Origin: Marsupella aquatica
Lineage: Eukaryota; Marchantiophyta
Length of the DNA stretch: 64,000 nucleotides
Assembly (NCBI GenBank): GCA_973895155.1
Contig: OZ316893.1
Location: 26,102,001-26,166,000, forward strand
Reading direction: 5' to 3'
In this document: positions 48,251-58,331 of the stretch, one piece after another
How positions within the stretch are numbered: position 1 is the first letter of the stretch
How the letters are laid out: each line of letters starts with the position of its first letter
The notes under the pieces: generated by a model
The model's database searches: none
Told to the model about the DNA's origin: nothing
What the model saw: only the letters and a program-made list of their open reading frames with translations
Translations under genes and position numbers: made by a program

Positions 48251-50310
48251 TTGAGTACTGTGGAAATTGTCACATTGAAACAAGTTTTTACAAAAGAAGA
48301 TATATTACTTAAGGCTTCACTGAAATAGTAGTATAGTTAGATTCTTATAAAAAACCAGGTTAACTTGACTAAGTAATAGTTTTTGTTAGACAACTTGAAA
48401 CTAAGTTGCCTCCTTTGTGGTGGTATGATTTTTCTACTTGGTTGTGGATGAAAGATGAAAAACAACCAGTTAATAATGCCCGAGGTAAGCTTGGAATATC
48501 TGGTGGGAACTAAAATCTCAATTTCTTGAGTTTGAATTGAAGGTTGTACCTGACTAAGAGAATATTTTAAGTTGCTTGTGAAACTTTAAATATTTGTCTG
48601 ATGCACATTTAAGAATGTTCTGAACATTTGTATGTAGTGACTTACGCAGTCTGCTCCATAAAACCACCAAAAAAATTACAAAGAGAAAATAACTAATGGC
48701 ATCAAGTTTTGGGAAAAATAGTGGGAAATTTCAAATATGTGGGCTGGGTCTGAATACACCATTGTCTCTATCAAGACCAAAACTCACTGATACTAGTATC
48801 ATTTTATTTGAAATTGTGGAGAAGTTTGACATGGTAAAGGAGGCAGCGAAAAGTGGAAAAGGGACTATGAAATGTCTATTCTACTTTTACCAAAGATACT
48901 AAAATAAAATCTTAAACCCTAACCCAAAACCCTTTAAGTGCATAAATGCCCTGTTACTAGGGCACTGGCCAATAAGAGCCCCTCAAAACTGGAGCTTTTG
49001 CCTTGCATTTTGGGACTTTATCTAACATTTCAATCGTCATTGAAAAATACACGTCAATGTCTACCTTCTAGACTGTCCACTCTAGACCGTGCCTCTAGGG
49101 AAGTAGGTGAAATTAAGGCGCAAGTGGTAAACAAGGATAGGGGGTTGGGTGAGTGCGAGTCCTCTGAACATGGCCAAATGAGCTTGGATGTACTCATCTC
49201 TATTTACTGTACTTTATTTGGCACTCATGAATGTAGTCAGTGTCTATTTACATTCTTTGGCACTCTGGCTAGTGGCACACCATGCCCTGTCCCCTTCCCA
49301 GGGCGTTCCTATATTAAAAAAATCAAGCAAATCAATTTAAGCATACATTATTTGCTGTACTAAATTGACTACTTTGTCACTAAAGGTGTTTCAATTGACA
49401 ATACTGTCACATTTCTTAGTATTTGCAAATAAAGCACAATTTTTGTATATGAACGACAAGTTCACCAAGGTAAGCAGGGTAACCAAATACAAAAACCTTG
49501 GCATATTTGTGAATACTATAAAAACAATCATAATATAAAACACGAACAGAAGCTAGAGTTGGGGTATTCACTCTAAACTGTGAGTCTAGAGAAAGAGAAA
49601 ACTGAAAGTTAATACCCAAAACAGGGATGGGGCAAAGATGAAGGGGAAGAACAAAAAAAAATTTGCGAGATTTTTTTTTAATTTGATCTCTATTAATATT
49701 CAAAGAATGTGCATTCAGACTGGTGTAATTAAAAGCTGAATGAGCAATATGGAACCCACAAAAATATGCAGACTTGTGTAATCAAAAGTTGAATGAGCAA
49801 TATAGAACCCTCCAAAATAACTTCCCAGCGCTCAAATAGGGTGTCTCAAAGATGGGTAGTTAGTGAAAGTTACGGATTTGTGGTGTATTCCATAACTCCT
49901 ATTATGGGACTCAGTTATGGAATTTTAAAAATGGGGGGAGGTAGCATTGACCCGCCCCATAAGGTAGGACTTACGGCTGCACCTGGTTCATAGCCTATAT
50001 TCTTTTTTTTCTCCATTCTTGATCAGCCGCCACCCTCAAATGCAGCAGCCATCACCACGTCAGGCACAAAGCCTTTGGTTGTGATTTTCCAGAGTTTCGG
50101 AGTCCTGGATTTTTGGATTTGTGCCTAAAATTACGAGAAAGTCATGGGATAAGTGTTGAGCCCGCGGGCTTTCCTTAGGGCTCCCATGACTTTTAATGGA
50201 GTTATAGGAGGACCTTATCCTATTAATGCCAGACTTCTCAAAGTTTGGAAACTAGAGAGTCTCAAAGCTTTGGAAACCACAAATTATTGCAATTGGTCAT
50301 AAAGAATAAG
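48251..50310. other. Spacer without supported gene
   Basis: Short open frames only, none with a recognisable domain. A small duplication around GAATGAGCAATATGGAACCC (49738) and GAATGAGCAATATAGAACCC (49791) is present. Confidence 0.45.
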
Positions 50311-50314
50311 TCAT

Positions 50315-50720
50315 AACTTTTTCTAACTTAAAGCCGGGATAGACATAAACTTTTGAGAAAAAGCCCCGATGGACAAACACAACCTGGATGGACACAGAAC
50401 AAACCTAAGATTATGCTTGTATAACACGTTTTTCACTTGTGCTCCAATGGTGACCTGTAAAGAGCTGTCTGACCGGGAGCAGGAGGTTTTTGGTTGTTTC
50501 TTCCCGTAGTCTGTCCAGGCAGGAGCAACGGAGGAGGTTAAACGTACTTAACGTAATGTCTAAATCTCGGTTAGCTTCCGTTCATAAGACACCTGTAATC
50601 CATTTTGAGTGTCATTAGGGATTGGTGTTACAGTGTCAACGGGCTATGTCCATCCAGGTTGTCCCTACAAAAGTTTGTGTCTATCTCGGCTTTAAGTTCT
50701 AACTTTTTCACAAGACCGTG
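50315..50720. mobile_element. Nonautonomous inverted-repeat element, about 400 bp
   Basis: The left arm contains AACTTAAAGCCGGGATAGAC, then ATAAACTTTTG and CAACCTGGATGGACACAG. The right arm contains ATGTCCATCCAGGTTGT, then ACAAAAGTTTGTGTCTATCT and CGGCTTTAAGTT, its inverted complement with one gap of about 17 bases. Between the arms are about 230 bases without coding capacity. This fits a MITE or deleted DNA transposon; superfamily and target duplication were not resolved. Confidence 0.75.
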
Positions 50721-50984
50721 CAAATTTTGGTTTTGTTTTTTCTTTCACCAATAGCACACTAGTGACTAATAGTTATGACATAAGACCAAATTTTTATGGC
50801 AAAAATTTATGGACTATAAATTGTGTAATCCATAATTTGTTGTGTCCATCACTGCTATAGGGAGTTAAGGTACACGAAAATGTCATTCTGAAACGCCCTA
50901 ATAAGGATACTGATCGACTGGCATTTAGACTCGCAACGGACGCACGAATTCGAGGTTCCTCGTAGAAACCCTAACCCCAATCCC

Positions 50985-51040
50985 GTTCTGTTCTGCTCTG
51001 TTCTGCTCAGCTCAGCTCAGCTCGGCTCGGCTCGGCTCGG
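50985..51040 (+). promoter_or_regulatory. 5-mer tandem repeats in the eS24 5' leader/promoter
   Basis: TGTTCTGCTC-type and then CAGCT x3 and CGGCT x4 pentamer runs end 14 bases before the eS24 start codon. A pyrimidine-rich leader is common for ribosomal protein genes; the transcription start was not mapped. Confidence 0.5.
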
Positions 51041-51053
51041 GAATTGAGACGCC

Positions 51054-52335
51054 ATGGCGGACGCGAAGGCCTGCACCGTGCGCACCCGCAAGTTCATGAC
51101 CAACCGCCTTCTCGCGCGAAAGCAATTCGTAAGTTGCCGTTCCACAATGCTCTCCTGGCGTTCAATAGTCCTTGCTTGCTTGCTTCGTTTCGTCTTTGTC
51201 TCATGAACCGCCTTCTCGCGTGTAGGCAATTTGTAAGTTGCCGTTCCACGATGCACTCCTGTCGTTTAATAATTCTATCCGCCCTTCGTTCGTACCGGTC
51301 GCAATTGTGCACGATCATGCTGCTTGGACTGTGAGGGTAATATGAACTGATTGATGTGAGTCTTCTTCGATGTTTGCGGGTTTTTTGGTGGGGTTCAGGT
51401 TATCGATGTGCTGCACCCCGGTCGGCCCAATGTATCCAAGGTAGGTGATCCTCACTCAAGTTGGAATGACGATTTGTTGTAGGTTTGATTTGATTGTGTA
51501 ACCGGCTGCAAAGCGGGCTTGCAGCCCATCCAGAGGAGTGCAATAAATTAGGGTTTCATCTAGGGTAGCCGCTGTTCTCATACGAGTACGGATAGAAGTC
51601 AATTGAAGGGCTTGGAGTTCTCTCAAAGATTGATGTGGCTTTATTGTTGGGATGTTTTTCCTGTGAGTCGAGGGTTAAACGTGATGCCCGGTGAAGGAGG
51701 ACCTGTATTTGCCGCGTTGTGGTGATGATCTGCTTAAATTACGTTTTTAACAGGCTGAGCTGAAGGAGAAGCTTGCGAAGGTTTATGATGTGCGCGACCC
51801 TCAGTCAATCTTCGTGTTCGGATTCCGAACCCAGTTTGGAGGAGGTAAATCGACCGGCTTTGGTCTGATCTACGACAGTTTGGACTCTGCGAAGAAGTAT
51901 GAGCCGAAGTACAGATTAATCAGGGTCAGTCTCTTCCCTTCGTGATTCGATGCCGTTCTATCGAAGTCTAAAGCTTGGGCCTTCCCTGCTATTGTGTGGT
52001 GTAGCAATGAATTTATTCCATGTTCACGTTTTTTGTTTCAGAACGGGCTTGCTACCAAGGTCGAGAAATCTAGAAAGCAGGTGAAGGAGAGGAAGAACAG
52101 AGCCAAGAAGTTGAGGGGAACCAAGAAGGTATGTCCGACCCCACATGGCAAATCTTAGATTTGCTCGCGTAATTAGACGTCCTTTGTTTGACTTCATGAT
52201 TGGTACTTGCTCGACTTAACTCTCGTAGTGACAATAGACTGCAATGGAGTCCATTTTATCCCACTGAGTGAAACGGAACTCTTTGTTGTTTTGCAGAACA
52301 AGGCAGCAGGAGAAGCCGCCAAGAAGAGGAAGTAG
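51054..52335 (+). CDS. RPS24: 40S ribosomal protein eS24
   Basis: Five exons join in phase 0 with GT-AG introns: 51054-51128, 51399-51440, 51754-51924, 52042-52128 and 52297-52335. The product is 137 residues, close to the family's 130-140. It begins [20 protein letters not shown] and contains [37 protein letters not shown] and [16 protein letters not shown]. The basic tail starts with [18 protein letters not shown] and ends AAKKRK, as in eukaryotic eS24 proteins. It is a structural part of the small ribosomal subunit and acts in pre-rRNA processing and translation. The ATG at 51054 is right after the pentamer-rich leader. An oddity is that intron 1 contains a second copy of the end of exon 1 with its splice donor (see separate entry). 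Confidence 0.96.
51202..51272 (+). repeat. Duplicate of exon 1 end plus splice donor inside eS24 intron 1
   Basis: 51202-51272 repeats 51095-51169: AACCGCCTTCTCGCG, then GCAATTTGTAAGTTGCCGTT and a diverged 3' part. Offset is 107 bases, falling to 104 after a 3-base gap. The copied donor keeps GTAAGT. Just before it the copy reads GTGTAG, which could serve as an acceptor and would define a 7-base micro-exon. Confidence 0.88.
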
Positions 52336-53903
52336 ATAACAAAGTTAGGAACATAGTCAGGAAAGCAGTGGCGAAATTTAGGTGACAATGGTGAAGTGAT
52401 TAAAGCTTAGCCCCACGCCTACTTTTAGAGGAGAGAAATATATTTTCGGGGTTTTGTTTCTGCTACACTTGGGTAAAGTGAGGTGCACACCGAAAGCAGG
52501 TTACTTCATGTTCTGGTTATTGGTTGGATGAAGACTCGAAGGGACACAGACATGTGTGTTTGCCGTCCTTTTGAGATTCACGGCTATATATTGGGAGACA
52601 CATTCGGAGGTCGAGAGAATGGAATCCAAGGGCCGGATCGAATTTGTTAGACAGAGGAAGGGTTTGGTAGGGCAAATTCTGTTGAAAGGTCTTCGGATGG
52701 GTGGATACATTCTGTGAGTCCTGCTTCTTTTGGACTCGAGTTTCGTAGTCTACCGATGATTTAATGGTGTTTTCTTAATTGTTGTTATTTTTTCTTTAGA
52801 GGAAAGAGTCATATTTTTTGTGGAATAAAGTAGCGGAGTTAATCTCCTTTGTTCAAGACAAAACGAAGCCTTCAAATCCCTTGGAAACGTGTCGGGGTTG
52901 CAACCTTTTAGTCGTGCAAGATCCAACTTTGATGAGAATTGTGCATCAAAACATGGGCATTCAGGATCACTCCTAAACTCAAGTCTAATGTTGAAAAGCC
53001 ACAACCTTGTCGTCAGGGTTCCGTTTGAGCACTGCTGTCTGTTACTTTAGTTCCATGTTCTCACGAGAGGTTTTGCAATTCTCTGGTGTCCTTTTGTACT
53101 TTTACAATGAGAGGCTGAAGCTAGGAAGATAAGAGCTCCTCGGAGAATACAACAGCAAAGATGCGGTCCAATTTCTGATGCTTCCGTCTACTACTCTCTG
53201 AGAATTGCATACATCTCTTCATCAGGTGCAGAAGTCTCGACCTATTGAAGGTTGGCCTTAGAGTATTGAGATAAAATTCACTTGCACCGGGCATTTGTGA
53301 ATATCGGGTAATCTTAGGCACTCTCTTTGAACCAAAGAATTATTTCAGCCACAGGAACTGCTCAATGTAGTGGACGTGAAGGTTATATGCAGTATGGAAA
53401 TAAATGAATGGATGGCTAAACAATTCTTCATCTACAATAAATATTCAGTCTGCAGAAACTGCTTGACACCATAGGCAAATCTTCCTCCCAACCACCTTTG
53501 CCACTCGTGATTGTCCAGGCATTAGATCACTGAGGAAAGAAATCCAAGAGATATGGCTCAAGGTTGCAATACAGTCCCCAGTATTGAAGCCCCAAGGAAA
53601 GATGGCGCAGTGAATCATCAAGGAACACAAACAAACGTGATGTCCCGCCCGACGGGTTGAGCTGTAGTTTCTCTGCTCAGGGTATTTGATTCCTCTTCCG
53701 TGGGCCACCCTGTTGGTCACCTCTCCGGAATTTCTATTTAGAAAAATCCTTCAAGGCAAAACCAATGAAATCCCTGACTTCTGGCGTCGCTTCCCCGCAC
53801 TGAACCTCTGTCCCAGAAAACGTCGAACTAGCCGGATCCACACTGTAGAGAGTAACTGTTTCCAGAAAAAATTAAATGACTCAGCAGATAGTCTCCAACT
53901 GAG
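52336..53903. other. 3' flanks of the convergent eS24 and thioredoxin-like genes
   Basis: This convergent intergenic stretch should hold both 3' UTRs. Short open frames such as 53445-53720 on the minus strand have no recognisable domain and may be the 3' UTR of the thioredoxin-like gene. No other gene is supported. Confidence 0.5.
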
Positions 53904-55480
53904 TTAGGCTTGCCGAGGTATAGAAATATCCTCCAATTTCAGCCCTGTATGCTTGCATATAGTTTCCAGAATCTTCGTCTTCTCCCGTGTTGCAAAGGAC
54001 TCGACAAGCTGCCCATCTTTGTAAAAATGGAACATGGGTACAGCCTGTAACATTAATGAAACCCAGCCAGGTATTAAGTCTCCATTCTTTTAAACGGTGA
54101 AAATTAGGAAGGAGAAAACATCGACTCCATGTCATAAGAGACCTCCTTCAATATCAAATTGTCATGCAGAAAAGAAATCGACTAAGTTTCAGGATTTTTT
54201 TGCCCGAGAACCTCTACTCTCTTCCCTGCTATGCTTCTCTTTTCTTCGCTTCTCCCATCAAGACTTAACCCAACAACAGGCTGTACCGAGCACCATGGAA
54301 GCCCAACTCACCCGTATTTTCAAGCTTTCTGCAACCTCCGACTGCTCCTCGAATTCGTCCATGACCTGAATTCAATCCACCCAGTTCAGTTCAATCCAGT
54401 TCAGATGACCCACCAAACTTTAGATTTCCCTAAGAGTCAATCCGTGGGCACAATCTGTTTCATATTTGGTCGAATTGACTATCGGACTGGTCAACAGCAA
54501 CCCATGTTGCATACATTGGCATACATGTGCCGTCTGGATGGCGCTCTATGGTCTTCATTGAAAGATACATCTACGTTTTTGCTATCTTCAGTAGGGATGT
54601 GCTGCAATTATCACCGAAGAGGTCAGTCAAGAACCTCAAAAGAGCGGAGGCCTCCCGGGTATCTTTGAGTGCAAGATTCGTAAAATGGGTTTCTGCCATC
54701 ACTCTCAAGGTTGGGGCGTTCACTACAACAGAGAAAGAAAACCCTGAAATCCGGTACCCAAAGAATAATGAACATGGTGGTCGTCTCATCTCGTAGATAA
54801 GACAGATTTTAAGATCCAAATCGAGATGCGTGTTTCAAGGCCAAACTTCAACTGGCGCATCCTGAGAGCAGAAAAGATAAGTGCGGAGGAAGTGTCTTTG
54901 GAGAGGAAGCTAAGCTTACATTATGCTTCAGAAATATGACCTCGACATCAGTGTTCCCAGCACCTTTGCACAGCTTCACAAAGCCCTTCTCAATGTACCT
55001 GCAACTTCCGCAAGCGGTTTTGAAAAAGTCTACCACAACCAGTGCTCCCTGCTCCTTGGAATACTCCAAAATTTCATCAAACTCACTCCGAGATTTGAAT
55101 TCCCGAACACATTCCACCGGACAGACCTCAGTGTCATCATCCTCGTTCTCCTCTTCTTTATCAACAGCAGGTTCTCTCGTTATCTTGATTGCTCTTGCCG
55201 GCTTGCCGGCAGCCCTCCTTGAAAGACCACCCAGGGCCGCCTGCTGGCCAAAGTCGGAAATGGAATTTGCCCCCGCTAAGCTTTCTCTCCCTACTCCGTG
55301 ACTGCTGCTGCTGCAACTCAGGGAACACTCACATAGAACAGGGTTGCCCTTGAACGTGACCAAATCTAACCGTGAGCGTAAAAGCGGCTCCCGCAGCGAT
55401 CCACGCACTGAAACTTCAACATCTCGAGTTGATTGGGGGTAATTCCTGGGAAAACAAGACGATAGCGCCACGACGGCCAT
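53904..55480 (-). CDS. Chloroplast thioredoxin-like protein (thioredoxin-like 4 type)
   Basis: Three exons join in phase 0: 55480-54920 (ending FLKHN before GTAAGC), a short exon 54365-54312 (VMDEFEEQSEVAESLKIR, TTCAG before and GTGAGT after) and 54044-53904 (AVPMFHFYKDGQLVESFATR to PRQA and stop). The product is 251 residues. The first 60 or so are Ser/Arg-rich and look like a plastid transit peptide. A charged linker (VDKEEENEDDDTEV) precedes a thioredoxin fold with the redox pair CGSC at about 157-160 (DFFKTACGSCRYIEKGF) and the cis-Pro loop AVPMFHF. This matches plant thioredoxin-like 4 proteins, with TACGSC in place of the classical WCGPC. It is probably a plastid disulfide oxidoreductase. 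Partners are not evident. The family also resembles WCRKC and ACHT proteins, but the KHNVMDE motif favours TrxL4. Confidence 0.9.
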
Positions 55481-57310
55481 CCGTTTTATACCAATCTAAT
55501 AGTAGAGCGCTCTACCAAAGTATTCACCATCAACCGGGTCACATGGACTCCAAAAGGCCACGGTATTATAGCAATTTAGAGGAATTTCCACTGATAGGAA
55601 CCCTAGGACGCAAGAGAACCTGCTACCTTGCCTGCCAATTGGTCTTCAGTTTTCGAAATCTCTGTTCACAACCAACTTGCCCGGCCTGTAGACTGACCTT
55701 CAGAGCTCGAAATGTCCATTCGTTCAAATTGCCAGCCCAACTCCCAATTGGGGTTGTCCAGGAAGTTGATGGACCCCTCTTGTCCGAAGGGGAATCGAGG
55801 ACAAATACTAATCCAATCTGTCTGCCTTATCGCCACCCCAGGCAAACTCCTGGGTGATTCAATAAGCTCCAAAGGCCAGGAAGAAGAGCCTCAACCTGGG
55901 AATCACTTCCACTTCAAGCTCTAAAAACCAAGACAATCATGAAAGTAATCGCACCAGTTTGCATTCACCTTCCTTCTCCTATTCCTGTATGGCAGAAGAG
56001 AGATCCACGAAGAAGAAATCCCCAAACCTTGCTTCGCTTTGCTTTCAACAGATTCGAGGAATTCCTTCAGATCTAGAGTAGCTTTCTTCAGGGCCTAACG
56101 TAGATTGTGCAATCAAGATCTGGAGCTGCTTGCTCGCTGGATCTCAAGGTGGGCCTTGCTTGTCTCCCTAAAATCCTTCTTTCTCCTGAAAAGTAGTGCA
56201 CCTCAGGTGATCCATGTGGCCTTTGGTCTGCTTCGTTCATTCTGTCGACAAGTACCCTCCAAGAGATCCTGAAGACACCAGGGAAAGAAGGGAAAGAAGG
56301 GAAGGACATTATTCCCCTGGTAATTCTATGATGGGTGGCTGCCTAAATCTTGGCCAATCTGATTGGCAGGTATGGTAGGGTATAGGTAGGTGGTTTCAAC
56401 AGGTGGCTTGTGTACAGGAAATTATTATTATTAATTTATTTTGCCAGATGGCGAATGGAGGTTGTTAACCCCATCATTTTTAAATCACCCACATCGGGAA
56501 GCTTAGTTGGAGAGATATGCTTAGTAGACCCCCTTATGGAAAATTTTTGCTTAATCAACCCCCTCCATATTTTCCCCAATCTGGACCATTGATGGACCTT
56601 TCTATCTCAGATCTGGACTGTTGATAGACCTCAGGGGGTAGATCAAGTAACAAGTTTCAATTTGGGGGTGGATCAAGCAAATACCTCAGCTTAGTTGCCT
56701 TGCCAAACTTGAACATCATTTTGGAGGTTGGCTTTTTTCTGGGCAGCATGGTTGAGTTGGAAAACTTCTTGTGGACTGACCTTGCTTAGTCACTTTTTCA
56801 CTTGACAACTTCACTGAGTTGGAAAGCTTCCACTCGGTTTCGCTGAGTAAAAAATTATATGGAAAAAATTGCTCGACGGCTAACCTTGCTAAGTCAGGTT
56901 TTCAACCCGCCAGTGGGTTTTCTTTCATTCAGTTGCAGAATTCGCTGACTTTTCATGTTGAGAGAAAAACGTTGGCTCTTCATGCCAACTGCCTGAATGT
57001 TGTAGACCAATGGCAACCTAACAACTTATCAAGTCATCAGATCAGATGTGAAGATATAGTTGCAAAAGTGACCATAGTGGATGCACGAAGAGGATGCACT
57101 TAGAGCACCTTCACCGTGGGATTATACAGTCAAATGCATTTGATGGACATAGCTGCCATAAACGGAGTCATAGCCTAGAGAGGCATGGTTATGTGGTTGT
57201 TCACATGAGTTGAGACTCAATTTCAAATGTTGTGATTAACTTTTCCCTTTCTGTGAGGTTTCACAAATTTCCCTTAGAAAAGACCTTATCAGGAAAAATG
57301 GAGTCAATAG
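55481..57310. other. Upstream region of the thioredoxin-like gene; otherwise spacer
   Basis: The promoter of the minus-strand thioredoxin-like gene lies here. Short open frames (55372-55857, 56819-57103) show no known domain. One MITE-like copy at 56.5 kb is listed separately. Confidence 0.5.
56509..56695. mobile_element. Foldback MITE-like repeat, copy 6 (diverged)
   Basis: Left GAGATATGCTTAGTAGACCC and right GGGGGTGGATCAAGCAAATA form diverged arms. The core repeats ATCTGGACCATTGATGGACC and ATCTGGACTGTTGATAGACC, suggesting an internal duplication or two nested copies. Confidence 0.6.
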
Positions 57311-57314
57311 AGTT

Positions 57315-57653
57315 TGTTAGAAGTGAACTCCCAAACTAGAGATGGTGCAGGCATGATGGGCCTGTAGCTCAGTGGTAGAGCATTACAACGTGGACGGGAG
57401 ATCCTAGGTTTAATTCCTAGCTAGTCTGTGTTATTGAAAGTTCCATCATGGTATCAGAGCCAAAGAGGATTCTCTAGATTATGAATCTCTCTTGAAGCAA
57501 GTGTGGCTCAAGGGAGGGTGTCTGAAACGAACCACACTCAAACCAAAGATGGTGTAGGCATGATGGGCCTCTAGCACAATGGTAGAGCACTAAGATGGAC
57601 ACCTAGGAGATCTAGGTTCAATACCTAGCCAGTCCATGTTCTTGAAAATTGCA
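57315..57653 (+). mobile_element. TRIM-like miniature retroelement with tRNA-like sequence in its LTRs
   Basis: A left terminal repeat (57315-57448, starting TGTTAGAAGTGAAC and ending CATCA) is followed at once by TGGTATCAGAGCCAAAGAGG, the primer-site sequence complementary to the 3' end of initiator tRNA-Met. A short interior ends in the purine run AAGGGAGGG. A diverged right terminal repeat begins at 57519 (TGTCTGAAACGAACC) and ends near 57653. Total length is about 340 bases with no coding capacity: the structure of a terminal-repeat retrotransposon in miniature. Each terminal repeat contains GGGCCTGTAGCTCAGTGGTA or a relative and a box-B-like GGTTTAATTCC, i.e. a tRNA-like Pol III promoter. 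No clean target duplication was found. Confidence 0.72.
57359..57430 (+). other. tRNA-like sequence inside the left terminal repeat
   Basis: The D-arm GCTCAGTGGTAGAGC and the T-arm CTAGGTTTAATTCCTAG (5-bp stem, 7-base loop) are intact and match boxes A and B. The acceptor stem pairs only partly and the anticodon arm is not recognisable. The second copy at about 57564-57635 has a mutated box A (CTAGCACAATGGTAGAGC) and GGTTCAATACC as box B. A promoter relic is more likely than a working tRNA gene. Confidence 0.7.
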
Positions 57654-57683
57654 AGAGAGGTTTCCAAAATTGGGCCTACACAG

Positions 57684-58140
57684 TGTTGAGCATAGACGAC
57701 GATCGCAACGGCAAGCCCATGAACCATCCAACGCACAATAGTCGACACAAGAGATACGTGGTTCACCTCCTTGAGGCTACGTCCACGGGAACACACAAGA
57801 GAGCTTTACTGAACTCTAAGCCCGTCGGCTATACCGAGTCTCCACAGTGTAAGCTCTCCCTATCTCTCAAGTGGCTCCATAACAATGAGCCTTGGTTCTA
57901 CCTCTCCAAGCACACATGCCTCTTATGATATAGTGTGCAACATAGTTGTACCTAACCACATAGTTGTACCTAATCACGTAGTTGTACCTAACCACATAGT
58001 TGTACCTAATCACGTAGTTATACCTAACCACATAGTTGTACCTAATCACGTAGTTGTACCTAACCACGTAGTTGTACCAACCCACGTTGTTGTACCAACC
58101 ACGTCATACCTAACCTAGACGTAAGAGTAAATACCCAACA
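57684..58140 (-). repeat. 3' LTR of the copia element (457 bp)
   Basis: It is identical to the other LTR over most of its length. It contains nine 18-base units of the type GTTGTACCTAACCACATA; the partner LTR has ten, which accounts exactly for the 18-base length difference. Confidence 0.95.
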
Positions 58141-58331
58141 ATCTTCCCCTTGACTCTGGTCTAGGGGAGAGTAATACTGCCAATGTATATGATCCCTCAG
58201 CGGGAAGTTCTGGACAAAAACCAAACCGGTTTCCCTCTCTAACTAGAGCAAACCAGAACTAAGCCGTAGCCTAATACATAGGAATGAGGAAGAGCATATA
58301 TCAGTAATTACAATGAATGTTTAAGAAAACT

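Noticed and set aside
54097-54796. Several plus-strand open frames across the thioredoxin-like gene
   Set aside because: They overlap introns and the short middle exon of the minus-strand gene and show no motif of their own.
57359-57430. Functional tRNA gene
   Set aside because: D and T arms are good, but the acceptor stem pairs poorly and no anticodon arm can be drawn. The copy sits inside a terminal repeat that also occurs, more diverged, at 57.56 kb.
57950-58120. Regular short repeats resembling a CRISPR array or a protein repeat (VVPNHIVVPNH)
   Set aside because: The 18-base units are directly abutting without unique spacers, lie within an LTR of a plant retrotransposon, and the peptide repeat is only a translation of the tandem DNA.
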